From: an uncultured Draconibacterium sp.
GTDB taxonomy: Bacteria > Bacteroidota > Bacteroidia > Bacteroidales > Prolixibacteraceae
DNA: 64,000 bases
Direction of reading: 5' to 3'
Assembly: GCF_963674925.1 (NCBI RefSeq)
Contig: NZ_OY771649.1
Coordinates: 186,001-250,000, forward strand
Shown one piece after another: positions 54,179 through 63,259 of this stretch. The position numbers were made by a program, and so were the translations under genes. Every line of letters starts with the position of its first letter. Position 1 is the first letter of the stretch. The notes beneath the pieces are model-generated. The model was not told the DNA's origin. It ran no database searches and saw nothing but the letters and a program-made list of their open reading frames with translations.

Positions 54179-55330
54179 TTGAAATTAACATCATTTATAC
54201 TTCTATTTCTGCTGCTGCTTAGTTTTGATAATTCAAATGCTCAGGGCAAATTAAAGGATGCCTGGAATGAGAGAAATGCCAGAAAAGAGGCTGTTATACA
54301 AGCCGGCGAACCATGGTTGTCGCCAATGTTTGCACCGGCCTATACTGCAGATGCGGGTTTGTTGATTTCCGGAGGAATGTTATACTCGTTCAGGGCAAAT
54401 AAAAACGACAGCATTTCGCAACGTTCATCACTTCCTGCCACCATTTTTTACAGTACCAAAGGCAATTTTGGTATTCAGGCACATTTAAAATCTTTTTGGA
54501 TGGAAGATAAGTTTCGATTTGATGTAAGCCTGATAATCCGCGATAAAGACAACAATTACTACGGAAAAGGATTTGATCAGATTGAATCCACACACCAATC
54601 GGATACTACAACTTTATACCATGAAACGAATTCATTTGCTGATTTCGATTTCATTTACAAAATAAAACCTTCGGTATTTATCGGAGTTAGTTTGAGGCCT
54701 GCATACGTTGTTACAAAAAGCTTTGCACAACCTGTTGAAAACGATCCGTACCGATCGCAATTTGCCGACACTTATTTTCTGAATGGCATTGGCGGACAAT
54801 TTGCTTACGATACCCGAGATATTGTTGTTAACGCCTGGCGCGGTGTTTATTTGAATTTTGCGGCTATGTTTTACGATAACATTTGGGGAAGTAAGTACGA
54901 TTATCAGGAGTATATATTGGATACCCGCTATTATAAAACATTAACGCGCCCGGGCAATGTGTTGGCATTTCGGTTTTTTACCCGAAGTACTTATGGCGAA
55001 GTGCCAATCACTGAGCTATCCGATTTTTCCGGTGGGAAAAACCTGCGTGGATATTTAATGGGCCATTACCGCGATAATACCACTGCTTTTATGCTGGGCG
55101 AGTGGCGCTACACATTTCAAAAAGCAAACGGTCGCTTAAGCAAAAGCGGAATGGTAATGTGGCTCGGTGCCGGAAGTATCGCACCCGATGTAATAGGATT
55201 ATCAAAATGGGTACCGAACGGCGGATTCGGTTACCGGCTTGAGTTGCAACCACGAATGAATGTGTGTGTAGATTTTGGTGTGGGGCGCGATTCAAAAGGC
55301 GTATATTTTAATTTTGTTGAGGCATTTTAG
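54179..55330 (+). CDS. Omp85-type outer-membrane barrel protein without POTRA domains
   Basis: This 383-residue protein starts with TTG: an in-frame stop lies two codons upstream, the next Met is at residue 50, and the encoded signal peptide (MKLTSFILLFLLLLSFDNSNAQ) needs this start. The C-terminus GVGRDSKGVYFNFVEAF and FSGGKNLRGY are the surface-antigen (BamA/TamA barrel) style. No POTRA domains are visible. It might insert or transport lipid or protein at the outer membrane. It is in the same direction as the following POTRA-barrel gene. Confidence 0.85.
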   Translation: MKLTSFILLFLLLLSFDNSNAQGKLKDAWNERNARKEAVIQAGEPWLSPMFAPAYTADAGLLISGGMLYSFRANKNDSISQRSSLPATIFYSTKGNFGIQAHLKSFWMEDKFRFDVSLIIRDKDNNYYGKGFDQIESTHQSDTTTLYHETNSFADFDFIYKIKPSVFIGVSLRPAYVVTKSFAQPVENDPYRSQFADTYFLNGIGGQFAYDTRDIVVNAWRGVYLNFAAMFYDNIWGSKYDYQEYILDTRYYKTLTRPGNVLAFRFFTRSTYGEVPITELSDFSGGKNLRGYLMGHYRDNTTAFMLGEWRYTFQKANGRLSKSGMVMWLGAGSIAPDVIGLSKWVPNGGFGYRLELQPRMNVCVDFGVGRDSKGVYFNFVEAF

Positions 55331-55421
55331 GGTCAATTTATAATTCAGGCATGTGTGTTGTCTGTCTTAAATTCTTATCTTTAATCGTCAATGATTACCG
55401 AATTGAAGCATAACTTATTCG

Positions 55422-57386
55422 ATGCAAAAACACATTAAACACCTGTTATTTTTTCTGAGTTTGGTTGGAATGGCTTTAGTTGCAAACGCGCAGGAGCACG
55501 ATACCATTTCTATTCGTTTTGATCAGTTGCTGATGCTAAAAGACACCATTTATTATGGGGTAAACGATTCGGTAGTAATTTTAGAAACGGGAACGGAATA
55601 CGACATCATCAAAAATTTTCTTGTACGAAAACCATCATATTACGAAAAGCACCCGGAAAAAATTGAATCAGTAACTCGCTTAAACAGTCGCTACGGCGAT
55701 ATGCTTATGGGGTCAATCAGGAGTAAAAAAGAGCAGTTACCCGACGATTTTAATCCGGCCGATCAGTATTTTGCGTTTTACCATGACCGGGTTATAAAAA
55801 GTATTACTGTAGATGGAGTTCCGGTGCTGGATGGTAATTTGTTTGACACAACGAATGTAGAAGTTAGTGGTTTTGGCCGTTTCCTGAATAAAACCTATAG
55901 CCCAACGCGTGAGCGGGTTATTCGTAAGAATTTGCATTTCAAAGAGAACGACCGGGTAAATGCCCGTATCATTTCCGATAATGAACGTCTTTTTCGCGAA
56001 CTTTCATATATTGAAGATGCTGTTATTAAAATAACGCCTGTTGAAGGCTCAGACGATTCGGTAAATGTGCTTGTAACGGTTAAAGACCGGTATCCGATTG
56101 GTGTAGGAGGCGATGTAAACGATTATAATGCCTTTCAAGTTGAGCCCTACACACGCAATTTTGCAGGTAGAGGACACAGTATTGGAATTATTGGCGAGTT
56201 TGATGGCGACACCGATGAAAAGTTTGGATATGGTGCATACTATGCTATAAATAATATGTGGGGCACATTTTTCGACAGCGAAATACGTTATCAAAATGGT
56301 GTTGACCGCGAGAATTTCAGGGTTCAGTTTGAAAAACCGTTTTTAACTACACATACTAAAAACGGTGGTGAGGTAATTTTTCAGCAACTTCACGAAAGGG
56401 TATCGGAAAGTCGCTATACGAACGACTCTTTGGAATTAGATGACAGCAGGTATCATTTAACTTATTTCGATTTGTGGATGGGGCGTTCGTTCTTTTTGTA
56501 TCAGGATATTACACGGTCGTTTTTGAATTTTGCCATGCGTTACGCCTCGTTTAAATACAAAAATCAACCTTTGATCGATGAAAATACAAATTATCAGTTT
56601 CATAACAGGCAGCTTTATCTTGCAGGACTTTCGTGGCAGCGGATTTCTTACATTAAAACCAGCCGTCTGTTGCAATACGGCACAGTTGAAGATGTGCCTA
56701 TTGGGTACAATATAAATGTAACAGCGGGGTGGGAGAAAACCAGTTTTTATGAGCGTCCTTATTCGGGGCTGCGTAGCAATTACTCGCTGTATTTTAACAA
56801 TGCCGGTATTTTTTCGGCTTACACCGAGGTTGGCGGATATTTAAATGACTCAGAGCTGGAAGATGGTTTGGCAGGACTTCGTTTCAATTATTTAAGTCCG
56901 TTGGGCAAACTCGGGCAATACGAAATCCGGAATATTTTCGAACTGAAAGTAAGCGCCGTGCGTAATCCCAGGTATTTTATCCCTTACTATTCAACACGTA
57001 ATTTTGCGACCGACTATTTAACCGGCTATAAAAACTATTCGAACCTGTCGGTTTTTTACCGGCCGGTTTTTTATTCCAATTACCAGATTTGGGGATTTCG
57101 TTTTTCGTTTAATCCATACGTGAATATCGGATGGTTGGCAAAGTCAAATGAAGTAACAAGAGAAATTGATCGCTACTCTGAAATTGGTATTTGGGCGAGC
57201 ACAAAAAACGAGAGTCTTATTTTTCCGGCCATGCACCTGCAACTGGGGTATTTCCCGAATAAGTTGGAACAGGAACCGCGTTTTGTGTTTACCATTGTTT
57301 TTAAGGATATTAAAGTATTTAAGGATTTTACTTCGCTAAAACCCGAGGCTGTTCATCCGGAACGAATGTTTAACCTAAAAGAATGA
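55422..57386 (+). CDS. POTRA-barrel outer-membrane protein, BamA/TamA-related
   Basis: This 654-residue protein has a signal peptide (MQKHIKHLLFFLSLVGMALVANAQ). The N-terminal part (~125-230) shows POTRA-like features (VIRKNLHFKENDRVNARIISDNERLFRELSYIEDA reduced to LHFKENDRV and LSYIEDAVIKI). The C-terminal half (~240-650) is barrel-like with many aromatic strands. The last residues end MFNLKE, not a canonical Phe. It follows the 54179 barrel gene by 91 bp. Confidence 0.8.
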   Translation: MQKHIKHLLFFLSLVGMALVANAQEHDTISIRFDQLLMLKDTIYYGVNDSVVILETGTEYDIIKNFLVRKPSYYEKHPEKIESVTRLNSRYGDMLMGSIRSKKEQLPDDFNPADQYFAFYHDRVIKSITVDGVPVLDGNLFDTTNVEVSGFGRFLNKTYSPTRERVIRKNLHFKENDRVNARIISDNERLFRELSYIEDAVIKITPVEGSDDSVNVLVTVKDRYPIGVGGDVNDYNAFQVEPYTRNFAGRGHSIGIIGEFDGDTDEKFGYGAYYAINNMWGTFFDSEIRYQNGVDRENFRVQFEKPFLTTHTKNGGEVIFQQLHERVSESRYTNDSLELDDSRYHLTYFDLWMGRSFFLYQDITRSFLNFAMRYASFKYKNQPLIDENTNYQFHNRQLYLAGLSWQRISYIKTSRLLQYGTVEDVPIGYNINVTAGWEKTSFYERPYSGLRSNYSLYFNNAGIFSAYTEVGGYLNDSELEDGLAGLRFNYLSPLGKLGQYEIRNIFELKVSAVRNPRYFIPYYSTRNFATDYLTGYKNYSNLSVFYRPVFYSNYQIWGFRFSFNPYVNIGWLAKSNEVTREIDRYSEIGIWASTKNESLIFPAMHLQLGYFPNKLEQEPRFVFTIVFKDIKVFKDFTSLKPEAVHPERMFNLKE

Positions 57387-57554
57387 AAACAGTCTTAAAC
57401 AAAAGTTTAAGGCTAAGAATCGGAAAAAAGTAGAGCTACTTATAAGTCGATTGTTGTCGGGGAACGATTTCTTAAAAGAATAGTTGTAAATTAAGTATCA
57501 TAAAAACGAACAGGAGTGAAAGAGTCTGCCATAAATCATGAGGCACTTCAACGT

Positions 57555-58286
57555 ATGTCCATTTTTCGGTTTTACGAGGAATTGAATGATTTTCTGCCTG
57601 TTCATCAGCGTAAAAAACCGTTTGAATATACTTATACAGGTACGCCATCGGTGAAAAACTGTATCGAAGCAATTGGTGTGCCGCATACCGAAGTGGATTT
57701 AATTTTGGTGGATGGGGTTTCTGTAGATTTTGAGGCCTTGCTAAAAGGAGGGGAGCAGGTTTCGGTTTACCCGGTTTTTGAGTCGCTGGATATTTCACCT
57801 GTCGTTCGCCTTCGCCCGAGACCCTTGCGGGAAACACAATTTGTAGTAGATGTTAACCTGGGGAAACTGGCACAGAAGTTACGTTTACTTGGATTTGATA
57901 CCCTTTTTCGGAATGACCTGGAAGACGATGAGATTGTGCAAATCTCGGTAAATGAAAAGCGTATTATTTTAACCCGCGATAAAGGCGTTTTGAAACATAC
58001 TGCAGCAACACATGGTTACTGGGTACGCAACAGCGATCCGCAAAAACAACTCAGTGAAGTGGTGAAGCGGCTACAACTTCAAAATAGTTTTCGGCCATTT
58101 TCCCGATGTTCAACTTGTAATGGTGTTTTAGTAGCAGTCGATACAGAGGAAGCAAAAGGTAAAGTCCCTGAAGATACTTTTTCCATGTGTAAGGAATTTT
58201 GGAAATGTAACGGATGTGGCCAAATCTACTGGGAAGGAACACACTACCGCAAGATTTTGAAATGGATTGAAAGTCTGAAAGCTTAA
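57555..58286 (+). CDS. Mut7-C RNase-domain protein with N-terminal ubiquitin-like domain
   Basis: Counted from the ATG at 57555 (MSIFRFYEELNDFLP), 243 residues; an in-frame GTG at 57516 would add 13. The N-terminal ~75 residues are a ubiquitin-like fold (LILVDGVSVDFEALLKGGEQV). Then comes a Mut7-C PIN-like domain with VDVNLGKLAQKLRLLGFDTLF and RIILTRDKGVL (acidic active site). A zinc ribbon with CSTCNG and CNGCGQ closes the protein. Likely an RNA-degrading or modification factor; target unknown. Confidence 0.92.
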   Translation: MSIFRFYEELNDFLPVHQRKKPFEYTYTGTPSVKNCIEAIGVPHTEVDLILVDGVSVDFEALLKGGEQVSVYPVFESLDISPVVRLRPRPLRETQFVVDVNLGKLAQKLRLLGFDTLFRNDLEDDEIVQISVNEKRIILTRDKGVLKHTAATHGYWVRNSDPQKQLSEVVKRLQLQNSFRPFSRCSTCNGVLVAVDTEEAKGKVPEDTFSMCKEFWKCNGCGQIYWEGTHYRKILKWIESLKA

Positions 58287-58300
58287 CAATCTTTGCACGC

Positions 58301-58495
58301 TTACTTTCGCTTTTTACGTCTCCAGTATATATACAGAAAAACGATTATAACCGGCAGCACAATAAAAACGATAATATTGGTCAGGGTTAACTCCAAAGGC
58401 TCAGGTTTCCCTGTTGGAATTCCACTGGGAGCCTGTGCCATTGCCATTGCTGCAACAAAAAGTAGAAATGTGAATATGCCTGATTTTTTTATCAT
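58301..58495 (-). CDS. Small exported single-pass membrane protein
   Basis: This 64-residue protein has a signal-like N-terminus (MIKKSGIFTFLLFVAAMAMA) and one strong membrane helix (NIIVFIVLPVIIVFLYIYW) before a basic tail (RRKKRK). Similar tiny proteins are common in Bacteroidota from memory. It is convergent with the Mut7-C gene (14-bp gap). Function unknown. Confidence 0.72.
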   Translation of the reverse strand: MIKKSGIFTFLLFVAAMAMAQAPSGIPTGKPEPLELTLTNIIVFIVLPVIIVFLYIYWRRKKRK

Positions 58496-58839
58496 CTGAA
58501 CTAAGTTTTATTATTCCTATTTATAAAGCAAGTTGAGCTGGTGCTTTGTTCATCAACATCAAATAATTACTTAGTTTTCTAATCAAGTTCATGGCATGAA
58601 AAAAACGCCTGTCAACCGTAAGTTGGTTTTCAGAGAATATCATTACTTCTTATAACTCTTTTGGTTCTCCACACTTCCACTATCGCCCAATTCTTCTTTT
58701 ATATGAGGCAACTTCATAGTTGGTTATGCTCATCAGGCATTGTGAATAAAATCAACAGCGTTTACAGTAAATTATTGAGTTGTACTTTTCCAATTGAAAT
58801 TTCTCCATTCAATCAGCGATTTTATCTGTTGTTTTTCTA
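58496..58839. other. Intergenic region, nothing supported
   Basis: AT-rich, no protein-like frame on either strand (a 73-codon plus-strand frame has no start context or family features), no clear repeat or terminator. Confidence 0.4.
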
Positions 58840-59901
58840 TTATTCCGAAAACCAGTTTTTTCCCTTTATTCCAAAGCGATAATTTAAGGAGAATAATCCT
58901 GCTGTTCGATCGCCCAGAAATTGAGCCTCGGCTCTGACTTGCCACCGGTAGTTAATTTGCCATTGTGCTCCGACCAGCATATTCCACGGTTTTGTAATTT
59001 CCTTGTTGAATTCGTATTGAATATAGCCATCAGAGATACCTTCCGAAATATTCGTCAAACCTTCATTCAATTTATTGTACACCAGTGCATACTTCAATTT
59101 ATCTACAGCACTTAGCCCATCATACCAACCGTTTAATTGATCCTGCATTTCTTCTATCCTGCCGGGTGCATCCGGAGCCAGTTCCAAAGCCGGAATATTT
59201 CCATTGGTCTCACCATTAAAATGGCTGTACATGGTTCCTGTCCAGAATGAGAAGTTCATTCCTGGTTTACTTTTAACCTGAAATACCGGCCCTGTGCGCA
59301 GTCCGCTGATTAAGATCTTTGCCGGATCTTTAAGCCTGGGATTGAAATTATAGGTACGATTAACATCAAGCGAAATAAAGAGCGGACCTACTGCCCCTGC
59401 TGCCATTGCTCCGTAACCAATGTATGTTCCACTCACCTCTGTGCTCACTTCGAGTGGAATCGGTTCTACAAGGTTAACATTGATATCTGCTTTCTTTGTT
59501 TGGCCGACAATGCCGTAAACATTCAGGAAAGGGAGAACCCAGGCATCAACCCGCATGTTAAATGTGCTTGTTTGGGCACTAATATCGTCGAATTCAATAA
59601 TATCACTTACATCGATCATCGTTGGGCCGTTTGGATCGGAAAACCGGCCAAATCCAAGGGCCATATCCGATAAGGAAAGATTTTGAGTACCGACCAGCGA
59701 ATTGAACATGATACCCACCGGGTATGGCAATCTGATTTTGGCATTATGAGCTTTGTTACCCCAAACCGGTAAAATAAAGGGATAAGATTGGCTGAAAAAG
59801 ACCGAATCACTTTTGCCAAGCGCCCGAGGTACATTCTGAGCTTGTGAAATATTCAGAAATAAAATACCAACAATGAAGAGAGAAAAGAATTTAGTCTTCA
59901 T
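58840..59901 (-). CDS. Exported outer-membrane-type protein of the sulfatase locus
   Basis: This 353-residue protein has a signal peptide (MKTKFFSLFIVGILFLNISQAQ). The barrel-like remainder ends in a paired aromatic strand (NYRFGIKGKNWFSE), with FNSLVGTQNLSLSDMALGFG and YGAMAAGAVGPLFI. It probably forms a channel or assembly partner. It belongs to the minus-strand run with the small 64-residue exported protein and the large sulfatase. I know no function for the family; the DUF6588 name is possible but unsure. Confidence 0.75.
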   Translation of the reverse strand: MKTKFFSLFIVGILFLNISQAQNVPRALGKSDSVFFSQSYPFILPVWGNKAHNAKIRLPYPVGIMFNSLVGTQNLSLSDMALGFGRFSDPNGPTMIDVSDIIEFDDISAQTSTFNMRVDAWVLPFLNVYGIVGQTKKADINVNLVEPIPLEVSTEVSGTYIGYGAMAAGAVGPLFISLDVNRTYNFNPRLKDPAKILISGLRTGPVFQVKSKPGMNFSFWTGTMYSHFNGETNGNIPALELAPDAPGRIEEMQDQLNGWYDGLSAVDKLKYALVYNKLNEGLTNISEGISDGYIQYEFNKEITKPWNMLVGAQWQINYRWQVRAEAQFLGDRTAGLFSLNYRFGIKGKNWFSE

Positions 59902-59932
59902 AAACGATTTTGTTAATTTTTGAGAAATGTGA

Positions 59933-60127
59933 TCACTCGTAACAGGTGGAAACTCCTCCGTAAATTTTAAAGTTACTTACCCATTTGTATTGTTTTTTAT
60001 CCTGACTTTTTTCAACCGTCGTATCCAGTAAGGCTTCGTTATTGTCCATTAAAGGATCTGTTTGAGAAACGGCACTTAAATTAATAAGCACAACAAATAG
60101 GAACATTGGAAATAAGATTTTCATCAT
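59933..60127 (-). CDS. Small exported protein between sulfatase and barrel gene
   Basis: This 64-residue protein begins MMKILFPMFLFVVLINLSAVSQ, a good signal peptide, then DPLMDNNEALLDTTVEKSQDKK and a short tail ending in a lone Cys (STCYE). It sits in the sulfatase run (31 bp upstream of the barrel gene). I recognise no family; it might be a chance ORF, but the signal and context support it. Confidence 0.6.
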   Translation of the reverse strand: MMKILFPMFLFVVLINLSAVSQTDPLMDNNEALLDTTVEKSQDKKQYKWVSNFKIYGGVSTCYE

Positions 60128-60276
60128 TCCGGTTTTAGGGTTATGTCGACAATCCGAGATGATTTTTAAAATCTAAATGGGTTTTTCTTCCTATTGTTAA
60201 TGAGAATAAGCGCAGCAGGAAAAAGAATTTCCCCGCTGTGCCTATTCACTTTTAGAAAGACTGTTATCTCATTCTC

Positions 60277-62718
60277 CTATTCAATAATGCCGTATTCGGA
60301 AGCACTCACTTCCTGCTCATCCGGATTTTTGATGTCGAACACTACTTTGTGTAATTGCCCCGGGGTAAATTCAAATTTTCCCAGGTGCTCATACTCTTCG
60401 TTTACCGGCAGGCCTTCATCACGGCCAATGTCGAAAGTTTCATGACCGGTATATGCAGCATAAACCGTTGCGATAATATCCATTTCACCCACCTTTTCAT
60501 CATTGATGAAAAATTCGACGGTAGAAGGACCGTTTAGTCTTTGCTCTTTCATGGTATGTTTCAGGGTGATTTTAATATCACCGTATGGGATTTTTACATC
60601 GCCGTCGAAATCGTGCCAGTACAATCCGAGCGTGGAATAGCTGTAACGCAGTTTTCCATCCATAATAAACAGTGCCTGTCCTCCGATGTGTTCACCCACG
60701 GCATAAATAACCCCCTGGGTAGTTTCATCGGCAGTGATATAGGCATTGATTTCGTAATTGGTGGATTTGATCTCGGGTCCGGCCAATTCAGGAACACGGT
60801 ACACATTGGGTGTGAGTTCCCAGTGTTTTTTTGCTACCCGTTGCGGATTGGATTCCGGCTGCAGAGACCTGCCCAGAGAACCACCCACGGGAGCCACATT
60901 GTATTTTTCAGCTTCTTCCCAGAATATCTTTTCCAGTTCTTTCACTTTTTCAGGATACTGATCGGCTACATTCACTTGCTGTATCGGATCCTCTTCAATA
61001 TTATACAACTCCCATTCAGTATTCAGGGGATCAAAATTTGCCAAGGCAGATGGATCTGCTGACCAGGGGATGCGATATGGTTTTCCTGCAAGTGTCCAAC
61101 CTTCATGATACAAGCCCATGAAACCCAGCATTTCAAAATATTGTGTGGGATGATTGGTCTTGGCATCCGCATCGTTCCAGGCATAGGTGAGTGATTTCCC
61201 CGGATATTCTACTCTTTTCTGACCGTTCACATAATCGGGTGCGGGTACTCCGGTAACTTCAAGTATTGTTGGAACGAGATCGGTTACATTCTGAAACTGA
61301 TCGCGCCATTCTCCTCTTGCTTCAATTGCTTTCGGGTAGCGTATAGCCGTAGCCGACATGGTTCCGCCGAAATGGGAAGCCATCTGCTTAGTCCACTGGT
61401 ATGGCGTTGATGATGCGTAAGCCCAGGCCACCGAATAATGGTTGGCCATATGAGGACCACCCCAGGCCTCCAGACCACCAAACTCTTCAAGTTTTTCCAG
61501 CTGCTGGTCCATGGTGAGGGGCGGGAATCCGTTTTGGAATAACAACTCCGAGAAGGTTCCGGTTGGAGTTCCTTCTGCCGTACAACCATTGTCGGCGGTG
61601 AGGTAAATCACCAGGGTGTTGTCCAGTTCGCCAATTTCTTCCAGGTGATCTACTACCCGTCCAACATGATAATCCACATGTTCCATAAAGGCAGCATTCA
61701 CTTCCATTTGCCGTGATAAATATTTTTTTCCTTCCTCGCTGTACGAATCCCATTCCGGAATCTCTTCAGGCCAATCTACCATCTCAGCATCTTCCGGAAC
61801 CATCCCCAGCTTTTTCTGACGCTCCAGCAACTGTTGTCTGTAAGCATGCCATCCGTCATCGAACTGACCTTTATATTTATCGCGCCACTCTTTAGGCACC
61901 TGAATGGGTGCATGAAGGGCTCCCGGTGTGTAGTACATAAAAAATGGAGCATCGCGCAATCCTTTCCATTTATCAAGCCAATTTATAGCCTGATCGGCCA
62001 TCCCCTGGGATAGATGAAATGTTGATCCATCGGCATTGGTTTTTGGAGTTTCGATTGCGGTTGTATTTTCATATAGCAATGGATGGAACTGGTTGGTCTC
62101 GCCGCCCAGGAAGCCCCAGAAATATTCAAATCCCCAGATGCCTGTGGGCCAACTTTCGAATGGGCCGGCAGGCGAAGCCTCTTCCATTGGGGTATTGTGC
62201 CATTTACCAAAAGCTGCCGTAGCATATCCGTTGTCAGTTAAAATCTTTGCAATGGATGGTGTGCTGTAATCAATCTGTGAATTGTATCCCGGATAGCCGG
62301 TGGCAAACTCGGAAATAATTCCTGTACCGATTTGATGAATATTATAACCGGTCAGCAATGAGCCGCGAGTTGGCGAACATACTGCTGCCACCGAAAAATG
62401 TGAATATCGAATGCCTTCATCTCCTATACGGTCGAATGTGGGTGTTTTCATAACACCACCAAACGATGATGCATTCGAATACCCGGCATCATCAAGCATT
62501 ACAATCAAAACATTTGGAGCATCTTTGGGTGCTTTGGGCTGCCCGACAAAATCGGGTTTTGATTCGGCAAGGGTTTTACCCTGAACACCTTGCCACTCAG
62601 GCATGGGATAGGGTATAGCGTTTTTTTTCTCGTCTGATTGATTTTCAGGCGATGTTGTACAGGATGTTATGAGAAATACACTCATAATTCCAACTAAAAA
62701 TAGTGATTTGAATTTCAT
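60277..62718 (-). CDS. Large lipoprotein sulfatase, family S1 (AtsA/S1_4-like)
   Basis: I start at the ATG at 62718 (MKFKSLFLVG...; another ATG lies two codons before). Lipobox: VFLITSC (Cys20). The ~813-residue enzyme has the S1 core: IVMLDDAGYSN (metal), VAAVCSPTRGSLLTG (formylglycine Cys, 114 by this numbering), GKWHN and YLTADNG, plus a ~180-residue beta-rich C-terminal domain. It would cleave sulfate esters from sulfated glycans or aryl sulfates. Maturation needs anSME, not in the window. It is divergent from a TolB-like regulator. Confidence 0.93.
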   Translation of the reverse strand: MKFKSLFLVGIMSVFLITSCTTSPENQSDEKKNAIPYPMPEWQGVQGKTLAESKPDFVGQPKAPKDAPNVLIVMLDDAGYSNASSFGGVMKTPTFDRIGDEGIRYSHFSVAAVCSPTRGSLLTGYNIHQIGTGIISEFATGYPGYNSQIDYSTPSIAKILTDNGYATAAFGKWHNTPMEEASPAGPFESWPTGIWGFEYFWGFLGGETNQFHPLLYENTTAIETPKTNADGSTFHLSQGMADQAINWLDKWKGLRDAPFFMYYTPGALHAPIQVPKEWRDKYKGQFDDGWHAYRQQLLERQKKLGMVPEDAEMVDWPEEIPEWDSYSEEGKKYLSRQMEVNAAFMEHVDYHVGRVVDHLEEIGELDNTLVIYLTADNGCTAEGTPTGTFSELLFQNGFPPLTMDQQLEKLEEFGGLEAWGGPHMANHYSVAWAYASSTPYQWTKQMASHFGGTMSATAIRYPKAIEARGEWRDQFQNVTDLVPTILEVTGVPAPDYVNGQKRVEYPGKSLTYAWNDADAKTNHPTQYFEMLGFMGLYHEGWTLAGKPYRIPWSADPSALANFDPLNTEWELYNIEEDPIQQVNVADQYPEKVKELEKIFWEEAEKYNVAPVGGSLGRSLQPESNPQRVAKKHWELTPNVYRVPELAGPEIKSTNYEINAYITADETTQGVIYAVGEHIGGQALFIMDGKLRYSYSTLGLYWHDFDGDVKIPYGDIKITLKHTMKEQRLNGPSTVEFFINDEKVGEMDIIATVYAAYTGHETFDIGRDEGLPVNEEYEHLGKFEFTPGQLHKVVFDIKNPDEQEVSASEYGIIE

Positions 62719-62740
62719 AGTCATGGTATTTGTTTTTGCG

Positions 62741-62962
62741 TTATTTAGTTATGCTTTCAAAAAGTTCCAGTTTTAATTCCTCAAGTGTTTCGAAATACTG
62801 TTGCGCAAGTGAACCTTTATTGGTTCGCTTCAGTTTTTCCAGTGTTTTTTTACACAACATGTAGTCTTCTGCTACTTCCCTGAAATTTTCATCCTGAGCC
62901 AAAAGGATTTTTATTTTTTCTTTATGTCCGGGAAAACAGGAAATAAATTCTGAATCTGTCAT
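62741..62962 (-). CDS. Small helical protein upstream of the large sulfatase
   Basis: This 73-residue, all-helical soluble protein has FPGHKEKIKILLAQDENFREVAEDY and a C-terminal helix with coiled-coil-like spacing. It lies 22 bp before the sulfatase start, on the same strand. Comparable small proteins next to sulfatases are remembered, but I do not recall a function. It might be a regulator or chaperone. Confidence 0.68.
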   Translation of the reverse strand: MTDSEFISCFPGHKEKIKILLAQDENFREVAEDYMLCKKTLEKLKRTNKGSLAQQYFETLEELKLELFESITK

Positions 62963-63259
62963 AATAGATGAATTACCGGTTTAACTGCTGTTAACACCTA
63001 TTTGTATGAATTGAAATATCAAGATTGTATTAATCCTTTCCTTAAAAAATGCAGCGTTTAATTAATCGGTTGAACCGGGTATTTTTTCATTTGTGCTGCA
63101 AGCTTTTAGATATTGTTTTCTCCCGGTACTTTTAATGTTTTTATAACTTGTAATTTTTGGCTATTTTTATACAAGATACAGTGTTTACTGTTTCTATGTA
63201 AGTCAATTACCGTATGTAACCGTAAAATACGTGCTCGTCAGAAACTGAAAAACCTAAAA

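Noticed and set aside
58661..58882. Plus-strand 73-codon frame
   Set aside because: No signal, motif or start context, and it overlaps the 3' end of the barrel gene on the other strand.
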